Positions 25,682-34,843 of a stretch of DNA of 64,000 bases are shown piece after piece. Under the pieces are notes generated by a model, which worked only from the letters and a program-made list of their open reading frames with translations, searched no databases and was not told the origin of the DNA. Within the stretch, counting starts at the first letter, position 1. Every line of letters begins with the position of its first letter. Source of the stretch: Anaerococcus sp. Marseille-Q7828 (GTDB lineage Bacteria; Bacillota; Clostridia; Tissierellales; Peptoniphilaceae); contig NZ_OX458331.1 of assembly GCF_949769285.1 (NCBI RefSeq), positions 1,426,001 through 1,490,000 on the forward strand. The letters run 5' to 3'. A program made the position numbers and the translations under genes.

Positions 25682-26000
25682 CAGTATTTTCTTCTAATTT
25701 TTGGTAAAATTCGATTCTTTTCTTAAGAAGAAATTCTCTTATGTCTTCCATATCGTGGTTTGAATAAGTTTGGTCCATATATTCTATTATAATATCTTCT
25801 ATGTCAGGCAGAATAAATACTCCCTCGTCATACATCTTGCCAAGGAAATTATCATCCCTATCATAGTAGACTTCTGGTGGGTAATCTTCTAGTTTGCTGG
25901 TATCAAAGCTTATAAAGCTTTCCTTAGTATAGACCCTACCATGGCTAACTAGGACACACTCTTTGGGATTTATTTCACGTTCTGTTTTATAATCTCTCAT
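25671..26000 (-). CDS. Conserved-looking small protein of unknown function
   Basis: The 109-residue acidic, soluble protein starts directly after the glmM stop (TAGATG) and is probably co-translated with it. No signal peptide, membrane segment or Cys motif is seen. The middle reads YPPEVYYDRDDNFLGKMYDEGVFILPDIEDIIIEYMDQTYSNHD and the tail is helical (EDIREFLLKKRIEFYQKLEEN). I do not recognise a family. Codon use looks like that of its neighbours, so it is probably a real gene. Its end contains the -35 of the rpmG promoter. Confidence 0.6.
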   Translation of the reverse strand: MRDYKTEREINPKECVLVSHGRVYTKESFISFDTSKLEDYPPEVYYDRDDNFLGKMYDEGVFILPDIEDIIIEYMDQTYSNHDMEDIREFLLKKRIEFYQKLEENTVDK

Positions 26001-27347
26001 CTAGAGGGCCAATCCAAGATTAACCATTTCATCTTTAATTTGATTTGCATAAGTTTCTGCAAGCTCATTTGTACTTGCCTCAACCATAACCCTAATGAGT
26101 GGTTCTGTACCAGATGCCCTTACCAAAACCCTACCAGAATCTCCAAGTTCTTTGGTAATCTGATCGATTTTTGCATTTAGCTTTTCATTGGATAGACTTT
26201 CTTCTTTATCTTTAACCCTTACATTTACTAGAACTTGTGGGTAGATTTTAAGGTCTCTTGTTAGGGATTTTAGGTCAGTTTTTTGATCAATCATAGCTTC
26301 CATGATTCTAAGTGATGTTAAGATTCCATCGCCTGTGTTGGCGTATTTGGAAAATATTATATGTCCAGATTGTTCTCCACCTAATTCTAATCCTTGTTCA
26401 TCCATGGCTAGGTGAACGTATTTGTCCCCTACTTTGGTTTTTACATAGTCTATGCCTATATTATCCAAAGCCTTGTATAGACCGATATTTGACATAATAG
26501 TAGTTGCTATGGTATTACTTTCTAGTTTTCCCTCATCTTTTAAGTGTTTACCACATATATAAAGGATAGCATCGCCATCAACTACATTTCCATCTGAGTC
26601 AACTGCTATACACCTATCTGCATCTCCATCAAAGGCAAAGCCTATGTCAAGCTTATTTTCTCTAACAAATTTTTGCATATATTCTATGTGGGTTGATCCA
26701 GCATCTACATTTATGTTAAAACCATTTGGTCTGTCGTTTATTACATAGGTATCAGCACCAAGTGCATCATATACAGGTTTTGCTATGGTAAAGCTTGCTC
26801 CATTAGCACAATCTAGACCAACTTTTATGCCTTCAAAGGACTTATCTACAGTTTGGATTAGAAAGGCAATATATCTATTACGGCCACCTATGAAGTCTAC
26901 TGTCCTACCTATCTTATCTCCTTGGGCTAGTGGTATATCCTCGATGTCAGCATCTATGTATGCTTCCAATTCTTCCAAGAATTCATCTTCCATTTTTTCA
27001 CCCTTGGAATTTATTATCTTGATACCATTGTCTTGGTATGGATTGTGGCTTGCAGTGATCATTACACCACAATCAAAATCTTCACTTCTTACTATATATG
27101 ATACAGAAGGAGTTGTTGTAACGTGGAGCAGGTGGGCATTTGATCCAGATGAGGTTATACCAGCTGCAAGTGCATCTTCGAACATATAAGAAGAACGTCT
27201 GGTGTCCTTACCTATAACAATCTTGCCGGCAAAACCCTTGTCTTTGTTGAAGTAGTCTCCCAAAAATCTTCCGATTTTAAAAGCATGGTAGACATTCAAA
27301 TCCTTGTTTGCCTCTCCCCTAAATCCATCAGTTCCAAAATATTTCAT
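26001..27347 (-). CDS. glmM: Phosphoglucosamine mutase
   Basis: GlmM interconverts glucosamine-6-phosphate and glucosamine-1-phosphate on the way to UDP-GlcNAc and peptidoglycan. The 448-residue protein starts MKYFGTDGFRGEAN. It has the phosphoserine loop VMITASHNPYQDNGIK (about 93-108), the metal loop AFDGDADRC (about 240-248), the sugar loop LGGEQSGH and the phosphate-binding VRASGTEPLIRVM. The GlmM-type ASHNP loop separates it from other phosphohexomutases. Confidence 0.96.
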   Translation of the reverse strand: MKYFGTDGFRGEANKDLNVYHAFKIGRFLGDYFNKDKGFAGKIVIGKDTRRSSYMFEDALAAGITSSGSNAHLLHVTTTPSVSYIVRSEDFDCGVMITASHNPYQDNGIKIINSKGEKMEDEFLEELEAYIDADIEDIPLAQGDKIGRTVDFIGGRNRYIAFLIQTVDKSFEGIKVGLDCANGASFTIAKPVYDALGADTYVINDRPNGFNINVDAGSTHIEYMQKFVRENKLDIGFAFDGDADRCIAVDSDGNVVDGDAILYICGKHLKDEGKLESNTIATTIMSNIGLYKALDNIGIDYVKTKVGDKYVHLAMDEQGLELGGEQSGHIIFSKYANTGDGILTSLRIMEAMIDQKTDLKSLTRDLKIYPQVLVNVRVKDKEESLSNEKLNAKIDQITKELGDSGRVLVRASGTEPLIRVMVEASTNELAETYANQIKDEMVNLGLAL

Positions 27348-27469
27348 ATTTCCTCCAATAATTTAAATGACATATTTTATATCATTAATATTATACACTT
27401 AAGCTGGCCTATGAAAACATAATGGTTAAATTTATAGTACTTAGGGTAAAAGTCACTTGAGGTGATATT

Positions 27470-28894
27470 ATGAATATAAATGAATTAAATAATGAAAAAT
27501 TATATATAGATGGCCAATTTGTAGACGCATCAAGCGGAGAATTCATTGATGTAGAAAATCCTGCAACAGAAGAAATCATAGCAAAGATTCCTTCTGCAAG
27601 CAAAGAAGATATAGACAAAGCTTGTAATGCAGCCTATGAGGCCTTCAAAACTTACTCAAAGACTAGCCTTGATGAGAGAATTGCCTATATGGAAAAGCTA
27701 AAGGATTGGATAGTTAATCACCAAGATAACTTTGACGAGATTATCCTCCTAGAGCTTGGTATTCCAAAACACATAGGTCACGATTCTCAAGTCAAAACTC
27801 AAATCGAACGAATCGAAACTTTTATAAAAGAAGTTAAAAATATCAAAACAGAAGAAGAATATGAAGGCGGACTTTTACTACGTGAACCAATTGGTGTAGT
27901 AGCATCAATCACCCCATGGAACTACCCACTCGGACAAATCGTTCAAAAAGTAATCCCTGCCCTCTTGTCAGGCTGTACAGTTGTTCAAAAACCAGCAACT
28001 GCAACCCCACTAACAGCTTACCTATTTACCAAGGCCCTAGATGAAATTGGACTTCCAAAGGGAGTATTTAACCTAATCACAGGCCAAGGTTCTGAGGTTG
28101 GAGATGTCCTAAACAAGCATCCAAAAGTAGCCATGGTTTCATACACTGGATCTATAAAAGGTGGTGGCCAAGCAGCAGGCCTTGCTATGGAATCTGCCAA
28201 AAAAGTTGTCCTAGAACTAGGTGGCAAGTCCCCAGCAGTATTCTTAAAGGGAGCTGACATTAAAAAGGGTGTCAAACAAGTCCTAGACACAGTTTATAGA
28301 AATGTAGGCCAAACCTGTTCCTGCTTATCTCGTGCTGTAGTTGTTGAAGAAATTTATGATCAAGTAGTAGAAGAATTCAAAAAACAATATGAAAATTATC
28401 CGGCAGGAGATCCAAGAGAAGAAAGCACTGTAGTAGGCCCACTATCCAGCCGAAAGCAATTTGAAAGAGTTCAAAAATACGTAAATATCGGTCTTGACGA
28501 AGGCGCTAATCTTCTAAAAGGAGAAGCCATAGAAAAGAATGGCTCTGGATATTTTGTAAAACCAGTAATATTTACAGATGTTAAGCCTGGTATGACTATC
28601 CACGATGAAGAAATCTTTGGACCAGTCCTTTCAATTATCAAGGTTAAAGATAAAAATGAAGCCATAGAAGTAGCAAATGCAGTAGAATACGGCCTATCTT
28701 CAGCGGTATTTGGCGAAGATGATGAAGCCTTGGAAGTTGCAAGAGAAATTAGAGCTGGCGAATGCTATGTAAATGGCGGAGCTAAAGGCCCTAACCTACC
28801 ATTTGGTGGCTACAAACAATCTGGAGTCGGCAGAGAAGGCGGCATCCACGGTCTATTAGAATACTACGAACTTAAATCAGTTTATAAAAAATAA
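27470..28894 (+). CDS. NAD(P)-dependent aldehyde dehydrogenase
   Basis: The 474-residue protein has the complete ALDH layout: ITPWNYPLGQIVQKVIPALLSGCTVVQKPA (cofactor site), VSYTGSIKGG, the catalytic Glu in KVVLELGGKSPAVF, the catalytic Cys in NVGQTCSCLSRAVV (about 283-284) and EEIFGPVLSIIKVK. The substrate is not identifiable. GAGGTGAT precedes the ATG and can fold into a small stem (GTCAC/GTGAT). It is a monocistronic gene divergent from glmM. Confidence 0.92.
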   Translation: MNINELNNEKLYIDGQFVDASSGEFIDVENPATEEIIAKIPSASKEDIDKACNAAYEAFKTYSKTSLDERIAYMEKLKDWIVNHQDNFDEIILLELGIPKHIGHDSQVKTQIERIETFIKEVKNIKTEEEYEGGLLLREPIGVVASITPWNYPLGQIVQKVIPALLSGCTVVQKPATATPLTAYLFTKALDEIGLPKGVFNLITGQGSEVGDVLNKHPKVAMVSYTGSIKGGGQAAGLAMESAKKVVLELGGKSPAVFLKGADIKKGVKQVLDTVYRNVGQTCSCLSRAVVVEEIYDQVVEEFKKQYENYPAGDPREESTVVGPLSSRKQFERVQKYVNIGLDEGANLLKGEAIEKNGSGYFVKPVIFTDVKPGMTIHDEEIFGPVLSIIKVKDKNEAIEVANAVEYGLSSAVFGEDDEALEVAREIRAGECYVNGGAKGPNLPFGGYKQSGVGREGGIHGLLEYYELKSVYKK

Positions 28895-28942
28895 ATCCTA
28901 AAAACGAAGTCCTAAGCAGGAAAATCCAGTAAAATTATTATC

Positions 28943-29068
28943 TATAATCGCAAGCTCGTTCAAATCAATAATACGGTTTTATAAAATCACCAATTTGGAA
29001 ACCAAAAGATTTTACCTATTCCTTGCAAGGGACTTTTGTTTAAGAAGGGCTTTGGCTCTTCTTTTTTT
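28943..29068 (+). ncRNA. Possible small RNA or structured 3' region with terminator
   Basis: In the 200-bp gap after the aldehyde dehydrogenase gene there is a TATAAT (28943-28948, no good -35). A nested stem follows (TAAAATC...GATTTTA with inner TTGG/CCAA, about 28980-29018), then a TCCTTGCAAGGGA hairpin, and finally the terminator at 29042-29068. No ORF or known riboswitch core was recognised. It may be an independent small RNA or merely a folded 3' UTR. Confidence 0.3.
29042..29068 (+). terminator. Terminator before the methyltransferase gene
   Basis: AAGAAG (29042-29047) pairs with CTTCTT around GGCTTTGGCT, followed by a run of seven T. Confidence 0.75.
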
Positions 29069-29080
29069 ATTTTAGAAATT

Positions 29081-29096
29081 TGATATACTAGACTTA
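29081..29096 (+). promoter_or_regulatory. Extended -10 promoter that predicts a leaderless mRNA
   Basis: TGaTATACT (29081-29089) is an extended -10 without a good -35. The expected start, about 7 bases downstream, falls on the ATG at 29096. The same extended -10 sequence precedes the response regulator gene at 39604-39612. Confidence 0.5.
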
Positions 29097-29800
29097 TGAG
29101 AAAATTAGATTACATACCAAAAACAAAAATAAAAATGATACATGTAGATAAGTCTTATTCCTTTGGCATAGATTCAATACTGCTGATGGATTTTGCCAAG
29201 ATGAGGTCTGGTAAAACATTGATAGATATAGGAGCAGGATCTGGAATCCTTGCCCTTGGGGCCAATAGCCTTTATAATTTGAGGGAAGTTATGGCAATAG
29301 AAATCCAAGAAGAAAAGGCAAGGCTTCTAGAAGAAAATATCGCCCTAAATAATCTTAATAATATAAAAGTGATTAACGATGATTTAAATAATGTAGAAAT
29401 TGCAGAAAATTCCTACGATTACATCATCACCAATCCCCCATATTACAAGATTTGTGATAATATATCCAACAAAAGTGAGGAATTTCTAATCTCTCGCCAG
29501 GAAAAATATCTCAAACTTAACGATATATTCAAATTTGCCAACAAGAGTCTAAAGGATAGGGGAAAATTATTTATGATTCACAAACCAGAACGCATGGTTG
29601 ATATATTTACTCAATCCGGCAATTTAAAGGCCAAAAGAGTCCGCTTTGTCTCTTCCACTTACGATAAAAAACCAGAATTTATCCTCATAGAATTTGTAAA
29701 GAATGCAAATGACGGTCTAAAAATTGAAAAACCCTTGATTATCTACGAAGATGGTCAATATAGCCAAGAAGTTAAAGAAATAAACGGCATAGAAGAATAA
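29096..29800 (+). CDS. tRNA1(Val) (adenine37-N6)-methyltransferase-like protein
   Basis: The 234-residue SAM-dependent methyltransferase is of the TrmN6/YabB group. It has SYSFGIDSILLMDFA (about 19-33), the SAM loop LIDIGAGSGILALGA (about 41-55), and the catalytic NPPY motif (YIITNPPYYK) that marks N6-adenine methylation. There is no Shine-Dalgarno before the ATG, and a promoter places the transcript start on it. rsmI follows 20 bp later with a normal ribosome binding site, a common pairing in Firmicutes. Confidence 0.85.
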   Translation: MRKLDYIPKTKIKMIHVDKSYSFGIDSILLMDFAKMRSGKTLIDIGAGSGILALGANSLYNLREVMAIEIQEEKARLLEENIALNNLNNIKVINDDLNNVEIAENSYDYIITNPPYYKICDNISNKSEEFLISRQEKYLKLNDIFKFANKSLKDRGKLFMIHKPERMVDIFTQSGNLKAKRVRFVSSTYDKKPEFILIEFVKNANDGLKIEKPLIIYEDGQYSQEVKEINGIEE

Positions 29801-29820
29801 ATTATTTTAAAGGAGTTTAT

Positions 29821-30642
29821 ATGGACTATCAAATATACTTTATCCCAACACCTATTGGAAATCTTGAAGATATGACCATTAGAGCTATCAACACCCTAAA
29901 GGAAGTAGACATTATCGCCTGCGAAGATACCAGAGAAAGCAGGAAGCTATTAGATTATTTTGATATAAAAAAAGAACTCACTTCCTACCATAAGTTTAAT
30001 GAACTAGCAAAAAGTGAAGAAATAATTGAAAATTGCAAAAATGGTATGACCTATGGAATAATCACCGACCAAGGAATGCCAGGTATCTCGGACCCTGGCC
30101 ATATACTGATCAAAAAATGCCAAGAATTTGGCATAAGATACACTATTTTGCCAGGAGCAAGCTCAATACTCACAGCACTCGTTGGCTCGGGTATAGAAAA
30201 CAATTCCTTTATTTATTACGGATTTATTCCCAAAAAACAAGGGGACAAAGAAAAACTCTACCAGGAGCTAAAAGAGCAGACTCGCACTAGTATTTTATTT
30301 GACACTCCCCACAACATAGGAAAAACTATAGAAGATTTTAAGAAAATTTTCCCAGAAAGAAAACTTTGCATAGCCCGAGAGCTTACAAAGAAATTCGAAG
30401 AATATTATATAGAAGAAATCAGCAAAATTAACATAGACGAATTGACCTTGAAGGGTGAATTTGTCCTAGTCTTATCGGGAGGAGAAGAAATAAAAAATCA
30501 ATCTATAGAAGATTTTGAAGGGGAAATAAAAGCCTATATCAAACAAGGTCTTCGCACCAAAGAGATTACAAAGATTATAAAAAATAAGTCTTCCTTTAAT
30601 AAGAATGAAATATATGAATATGTTTTGACTTTATCAAAATAA
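29821..30642 (+). CDS. rsmI: 16S rRNA (cytidine1402-2'-O)-methyltransferase
   Basis: RsmI methylates the ribose of C1402 in the decoding centre. The 273-residue protein shows the tetrapyrrole-methylase fold: IYFIPTPIGNLEDMTIRAINTLKEVDIIACEDTRESRKLL at the start, GIITDQGMPGISDPGHIL, LPGASSILTALVGSGI and FYGFIPKK. AAAGGAG stands before the ATG. It is the second gene of the methyltransferase unit and ends in a bidirectional terminator. Confidence 0.95.
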   Translation: MDYQIYFIPTPIGNLEDMTIRAINTLKEVDIIACEDTRESRKLLDYFDIKKELTSYHKFNELAKSEEIIENCKNGMTYGIITDQGMPGISDPGHILIKKCQEFGIRYTILPGASSILTALVGSGIENNSFIYYGFIPKKQGDKEKLYQELKEQTRTSILFDTPHNIGKTIEDFKKIFPERKLCIARELTKKFEEYYIEEISKINIDELTLKGEFVLVLSGGEEIKNQSIEDFEGEIKAYIKQGLRTKEITKIIKNKSSFNKNEIYEYVLTLSK

Positions 30643-30655
30643 AATGATAGAAGCA

Positions 30656-30704
30656 AATAATAAAGGCCAAGCTAATATTTCCTGCTTGAGCCTTTATTTT
30701 TTAA
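30656..30704. terminator. Bidirectional terminator, rsmI / dehydrogenase
   Basis: The stem AATAAAGGC-CAAGC / GCTTG-A-GCCTTTATT has a T-run on the plus strand and A/T-rich flank on the minus strand. It serves two convergent genes. Confidence 0.85.
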
Positions 30705-31684
30705 TTAATCGTATTTTTACTATCTCCTGTTTCCAAGACTTCTACTACTGCATTTAATGCGTATTTGACTTGGTTTTCTAGGGATGTATTGGTCAGATAT
30801 GTTATGTGAGGATAGTAGTCGACCCTATCATTTGACAAAAGCCTGTCAATAATATCATCTTGGTAGTTTGGGTCTTTTTTGCCATTTATAACTTTCTCAT
30901 TTTCATAGACATCAAGGCCAGCAAAGGCAATCTTTCCACTATCAATGGCTTCGAGCAAGTCTTCTGTATTGATAAGACCTCCCCTAGCCGAATTAAATAT
31001 CATTGCTCCATCTTTCATCTTGACAAAAGCTTTTTTATCAAAGAAATGATAGTTTTCCTCTGTAAGAGCTGAATGAATTGTTATGATATCTGACTTTTCA
31101 AAAAGCTCATCATAGGAAGATAAAAATGTCACTCCATCAATATCTTTTTTGCCACGAGAGCTGTAAGTAACTACATTTGCTCCAAAGGACTTTGCAATCT
31201 TTGCTACATCTTGCCCAATTCTTCCAAGGCCATAGATGCCCAAAGTCTTGCCCTTAAATGTTTGTCCTAGGATATTTGCCTTTTGCCTATAGTCATTATC
31301 CCTTAAGTTTTTTTGAATTTCTTTATCTTTCTTTAGTGCCTTTAGTATCATCATTATGGTAAATTCCGCTATAGATTCTGGAGAATAGTCTGGAACATTA
31401 GTTATGATGATGTCATTTTCCCTTGCTTTTTCAAGGTCAAAGATATTATAGCCTACAGATGTTAAGGCAATCTGCTTGATACCTAGTCCATGTAATTTCT
31501 CGTAAATAGAATTGTCAAAGTTTTTGGGTAAGGTCATTGCAAGGCCATCGTAATCAGCCAATATATCCAAATTATCTGGGCTGAGTTTCTCGTCAATTAT
31601 ATCAACTTTTATCTTATTTTCATTTTCCCACTCCTTGACATAGTCATAGGCAAGGTGGTGGGTTTTAAAAAATGCTATTTTCAT
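30701..31684 (-). CDS. D-2-hydroxyacid dehydrogenase (D-lactate dehydrogenase family)
   Basis: The 327-residue protein has the NAD-binding GIYGLGRIGQDVAKIAKSFGANVV (about 149-172). The catalytic Arg is in FNSARGGLINTEDL, the Glu in FAGLDVYENEKV and the His in YYPHITYLT. The sequence is closest to fermentative D-lactate dehydrogenases (reduction of pyruvate to D-lactate with NADH), but other 2-oxoacid substrates are possible. It is a single gene, convergent with rsmI. Confidence 0.87.
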   Translation of the reverse strand: MKIAFFKTHHLAYDYVKEWENENKIKVDIIDEKLSPDNLDILADYDGLAMTLPKNFDNSIYEKLHGLGIKQIALTSVGYNIFDLEKARENDIIITNVPDYSPESIAEFTIMMILKALKKDKEIQKNLRDNDYRQKANILGQTFKGKTLGIYGLGRIGQDVAKIAKSFGANVVTYSSRGKKDIDGVTFLSSYDELFEKSDIITIHSALTEENYHFFDKKAFVKMKDGAMIFNSARGGLINTEDLLEAIDSGKIAFAGLDVYENEKVINGKKDPNYQDDIIDRLLSNDRVDYYPHITYLTNTSLENQVKYALNAVVEVLETGDSKNTIN

Positions 31685-31723
31685 ATTTTCACCTCATATA
31701 TAGGATATCTACCCAATTTATAG

Positions 31724-31755
31724 CAAAATAAAAAGAACCCTAGGGTCCTTTAAAA
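31724..31755 (-). terminator. Terminator of the dnaJ-mtaB-hinT-rpsU transcript
   Basis: AAGGACCCTAGGGTTCTT-like palindrome, followed on the minus strand by TTTTATTTTG. It lies just after the rpsU stop. Confidence 0.75.
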
Positions 31756-31760
31756 TTTTA

Positions 31761-31943
31761 TTATTTCTTTTTTCTGTTTTTTCTTTTAGCAGCGTCATTT
31801 TTTTTCTTTCTGATAACGCTTGGTTTTTCGTAGTGTTCTCTTCTTCTGTATTCAGAAAGTACACCGGATCTTGCGCATTGTCTTTTGAATCTTTTAATTG
31901 CACTATCGATTGATTCGTTTTCTCCAACTCTGATCTCTGTCAT
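31761..31943 (-). CDS. rpsU: Ribosomal protein bS21
   Basis: The 60-residue basic protein of the small subunit is needed for initiation on structured mRNAs. Start at ATG 31943 ([22 protein letters not shown]), supported by a GGGGGAT ribosome binding site. The longer reading from 31979 is unlikely because residues 1-12 do not match the family. The tail is Lys/Arg-rich ([15 protein letters not shown]). It lies after hinT in the chaperone-linked transcript. Confidence 0.95.
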   Translation of the reverse strand: MTEIRVGENESIDSAIKRFKRQCARSGVLSEYRRREHYEKPSVIRKKKNDAAKRKNRKKK

Positions 31944-31995
31944 CTCTATCCCCCCTCTCGTATAACACAATTTTTTCAATATTCTAAGTTACAAA

Positions 31996-32331
31996 TCAGC
32001 CTGGTGGCCAGTTAAATGATCTGCCGCCTAGTACATGAAAATGCAAGTGAGGAACGCTTTGTCCCCCTTCTTCGCCGATGTTTGTGACAACTCTGTAGCC
32101 TTCTAGGCCTTTATCTTTGGCAAGTTTTGCTATAGTTAGCATAATTTGGCTTATAAGAGCACTGTCAGCTTCATCAAGCGTAGCTAAACTTGTTATGTGC
32201 TTTTTTGGTATAACAAGAAAATGGATAGGTGCTTGTGGATCTAGATCATTAAATGCAATTAAATTTTCATCTTCGTAGATCGCCTCAGTAGGAATTTCTC
32301 CTGCTGCAATCTTGCAAAATACACAATCCAT
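31996..32331 (-). CDS. hinT: HIT-family nucleotide hydrolase (HinT-like)
   Basis: The 111-residue protein has the histidine triad HLHFHVLGG (about 96-104), DCVFCKIAAGEIP at the start with two Cys of the usual zinc site, and FNDLDPQAPIHFLVIPKKHI. HinT-type enzymes hydrolyse adenosine phosphoramidates and aminoacyl-adenylates. It lies between mtaB and rpsU. Confidence 0.94.
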   Translation of the reverse strand: MDCVFCKIAAGEIPTEAIYEDENLIAFNDLDPQAPIHFLVIPKKHITSLATLDEADSALISQIMLTIAKLAKDKGLEGYRVVTNIGEEGGQSVPHLHFHVLGGRSFNWPPG

Positions 32332-32411
32332 ACTTCACCCCCATTGCTATATATAATACCACAAGAAAAAATCTCAGTCAACAAAATATTGATAAATAGA
32401 CATCTAAAAAT

Positions 32412-33707
32412 TTAAACTATTTCTCCTACAAGTTCGCCTTTTATAATATCTGTTATTTTAACACTTGCTATAGTATTGGCAGGTATATGGTTTCTGACAT
32501 TTACCTTTAGATAATTTGTAGAATATCCTCCAGAGTACCCCTCTAGGTCAGATTTAGATTCTATTAAGACTTCTAGGACTTTACCTATTTGTTCTTCTAA
32601 AAAGGCCATCCTGTTTTTCTCTTCGATTTTCTCTAGTTCGTGGAGTCTTTGCTTTTTGATATTGCCATCAACTTGGCCAGTCATTTTAGCAGCCCTTGTG
32701 CCTTCTCTTGGCGAATATTTGAAAAGGTGAGTTTTGGCAAATTTAATCTCATCTACAAAGTCCATGGTTTCTTCGTGGTTTTCTTGGCTTTCTCCAGGAA
32801 AGCCTACGATTATATCTGTTGTAAGTCCAGCATTTGGGAAGACTTCTCTTATGAGGTCTACTTTTTCCTTATATATTTTCCTATCGTACTTGCGGTTCAT
32901 TGCCTTAAGAATATCGTCAGAACCTGATTGTAGGGATAGGTGGAAGTGGTCGCATGCCTTGCCTGTAGCTTTCATTCTTTCTAGGAAATCTAGGCTTATA
33001 TGTCTTGGTTCCATAGATGAAAGTCTGATACGCTCTATTCCTTCAACACTTGCCACAGCTTCTATGACATCTATGAGTGTAATGTCACTATCAAAGTCCT
33101 TGCCGTAGCTTGCTACGTGGATTCCTGTTAGGACTATTTCCTTAAAACCATTATCAGCAAGCCTTTTTGTCTCTTCTACTATAGAATCTATATCACGGCT
33201 TACAATGTTGCCCCTAGCATAAGGTATTAGACAATATGAGCAATACATATTGCAACCATCTTGGATTTTTATATAGGCCCTGGTCATTTCTGTTTGGTTT
33301 GATATCTCTAGCTCTTCGTAAGTTTTAGTTTCTGATGGAGCTATGATTTTATCAATAGCATCTTTATTTTGAAGTATGTCTTCGCATAGGTCTACGACCT
33401 CTTCCTTGTTGCGAGATCCTAGTACTATATCAACGCCTTCGATTTCTGCCACTTCTTCTGGTTTCACTTGTGAGTAGCAACCCATTACAGCAACTATGGC
33501 ATTTGGGTTGTCGCGACGAGCTTTGGATATCATTTGCCTTGACTTTCTATCGCTCATATTGGTCACAGTGCAGGTGTTTATTACGTATATATCTGCATTT
33601 GTTTGGGCTTTTTCATAGCCTTTTTGTAAAAATAGTTCTTCTACTGCTTCTGATTCGTATTGGTTTACCTTACATCCTAGTGTAATGATGTTAAATGTGT
33701 TTGCCAT
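32412..33707 (-). CDS. mtaB: tRNA t6A37 methylthiotransferase
   Basis: MtaB adds a methylthio group to t6A37 in tRNAs reading ANN codons, using two 4Fe-4S clusters. The 431-residue protein has the N-terminal MTTase domain (FNIITLGCKVNQYESE, Cys in NTCTVT and VMGCYSQ), the radical-SAM motif CNMYCSYCLIP (about 151-161), and a C-terminal TRAM domain. The short linker GCKVNQ favours MtaB over MiaB. The start overlaps the dnaJ stop by one base (TAATG), a common order in Firmicutes. Confidence 0.93.
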   Translation of the reverse strand: MANTFNIITLGCKVNQYESEAVEELFLQKGYEKAQTNADIYVINTCTVTNMSDRKSRQMISKARRDNPNAIVAVMGCYSQVKPEEVAEIEGVDIVLGSRNKEEVVDLCEDILQNKDAIDKIIAPSETKTYEELEISNQTEMTRAYIKIQDGCNMYCSYCLIPYARGNIVSRDIDSIVEETKRLADNGFKEIVLTGIHVASYGKDFDSDITLIDVIEAVASVEGIERIRLSSMEPRHISLDFLERMKATGKACDHFHLSLQSGSDDILKAMNRKYDRKIYKEKVDLIREVFPNAGLTTDIIVGFPGESQENHEETMDFVDEIKFAKTHLFKYSPREGTRAAKMTGQVDGNIKKQRLHELEKIEEKNRMAFLEEQIGKVLEVLIESKSDLEGYSGGYSTNYLKVNVRNHIPANTIASVKITDIIKGELVGEIV

Positions 33708-34822
33708 TAATCAAATAAATCCTTTAGTTTTTCGAAGAAGCCTTTCTCGTGCTCTTTTACTTCTGCACCTACAGTATTGGCGTAGGCCTTGAGGGCTTCT
33801 TTTTGTTCGCTGTTAAGATTTTCTGGAGTTAGGACTTTTACATAGAAATACAAGTCGCCTGTTCTATTAGTCCTTGCATCTGTAATTCCTTGTTTTTTGA
33901 CCTTAAACTTAGTGCCTGTCTGAGTGCCAGCTGGTATATCAAAAGGCATTTTTTCCTTAAGAGTTGGTATTTCGATTTCGCCTCCTAGGGCAGCTGTTGG
34001 GAAAGATATTGGCATATCGTAGTAAATGTCTAGGCCATCGCGTTTGAATATGTCATGTTCTTCGACATGCATGATGACATATAAGTCCCCATTTGGCCCA
34101 CCATTGTAGCCGGCATCTCCCTTGTTTGAAACACGCATAACATTATTTGTTTCAACACCTGATGGGATTTCAATCTTAATTCTCTCGCTTTTTTGAATCC
34201 TACCTTCCCCGTGGCAATTCCTACATGGTTCTTCTATGACCTTGCCTGTTCCATGGCATTGATCACAGGTAACAGTCCTACTCATTCTACCAAAAGGTGT
34301 TTGGCTAACTTGGTTTATAACACCTTGGCCATTACATTTTGAACAAGTATGGATGGAGTTTTCGTCTTCTGCACCTGTTCCCCCACAAGTTGGGCATATT
34401 TCTTCCCTGCGGACTTGGATTTCCTTATCAACTCCAAAGGCAGCTTCTGCAAAAGTTAGATTTACAACTTGTTGGATATCGGCGCCCTTAGTAGGTCTGT
34501 TTGTCTGTTGGCTTCCTGCTCCAGAAAATAAATCTGTAAACAAGTCTCCAAACAAGTCTCCAAAGCCTCCAGTAAATCCACCAGAATAGCCTCCACCACC
34601 ATTGGTAAAGGCAGCTTCGCCAAATCTGTCGTATTGGGCTCTTTTTTCCTTATCTGATAGGATTTCATATGATAAAGTTGCTTCTTTGAACTTTTGTTCT
34701 GCTTCACTATCTCCCGGATTTAGGTCAGGGTGATATTTCTTGGCAAGTTTTCTATATTCTCTTTTAATCTCATCTGCTGTGGCATCTCGGCTTACGCCAA
34801 GCACTTCATATGGATCTTGCAT
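33707..34822 (-). CDS. dnaJ: Chaperone protein DnaJ
   Basis: DnaJ delivers clients to DnaK and stimulates its ATPase. The 371-residue type I J-protein has the J domain with HPD ([10 protein letters not shown]), the Gly/Phe-rich linker (about 72-100), four zinc repeats ([32 protein letters not shown], about 140-210) and the C-terminal client-binding part. A strong hairpin terminator separates it from dnaK, so its expression depends on read-through or an unseen promoter. Confidence 0.98.
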   Translation of the reverse strand: MQDPYEVLGVSRDATADEIKREYRKLAKKYHPDLNPGDSEAEQKFKEATLSYEILSDKEKRAQYDRFGEAAFTNGGGGYSGGFTGGFGDLFGDLFTDLFSGAGSQQTNRPTKGADIQQVVNLTFAEAAFGVDKEIQVRREEICPTCGGTGAEDENSIHTCSKCNGQGVINQVSQTPFGRMSRTVTCDQCHGTGKVIEEPCRNCHGEGRIQKSERIKIEIPSGVETNNVMRVSNKGDAGYNGGPNGDLYVIMHVEEHDIFKRDGLDIYYDMPISFPTAALGGEIEIPTLKEKMPFDIPAGTQTGTKFKVKKQGITDARTNRTGDLYFYVKVLTPENLNSEQKEALKAYANTVGAEVKEHEKGFFEKLKDLFD

Positions 34823-34843
34823 TTTTCCTCCACTATTTAGACT

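Noticed and set aside
31718-31927. 69-codon ORF on the minus strand.
   Set aside because: It overlaps rpsU in another frame and runs into the terminator; bS21 is the obvious product.
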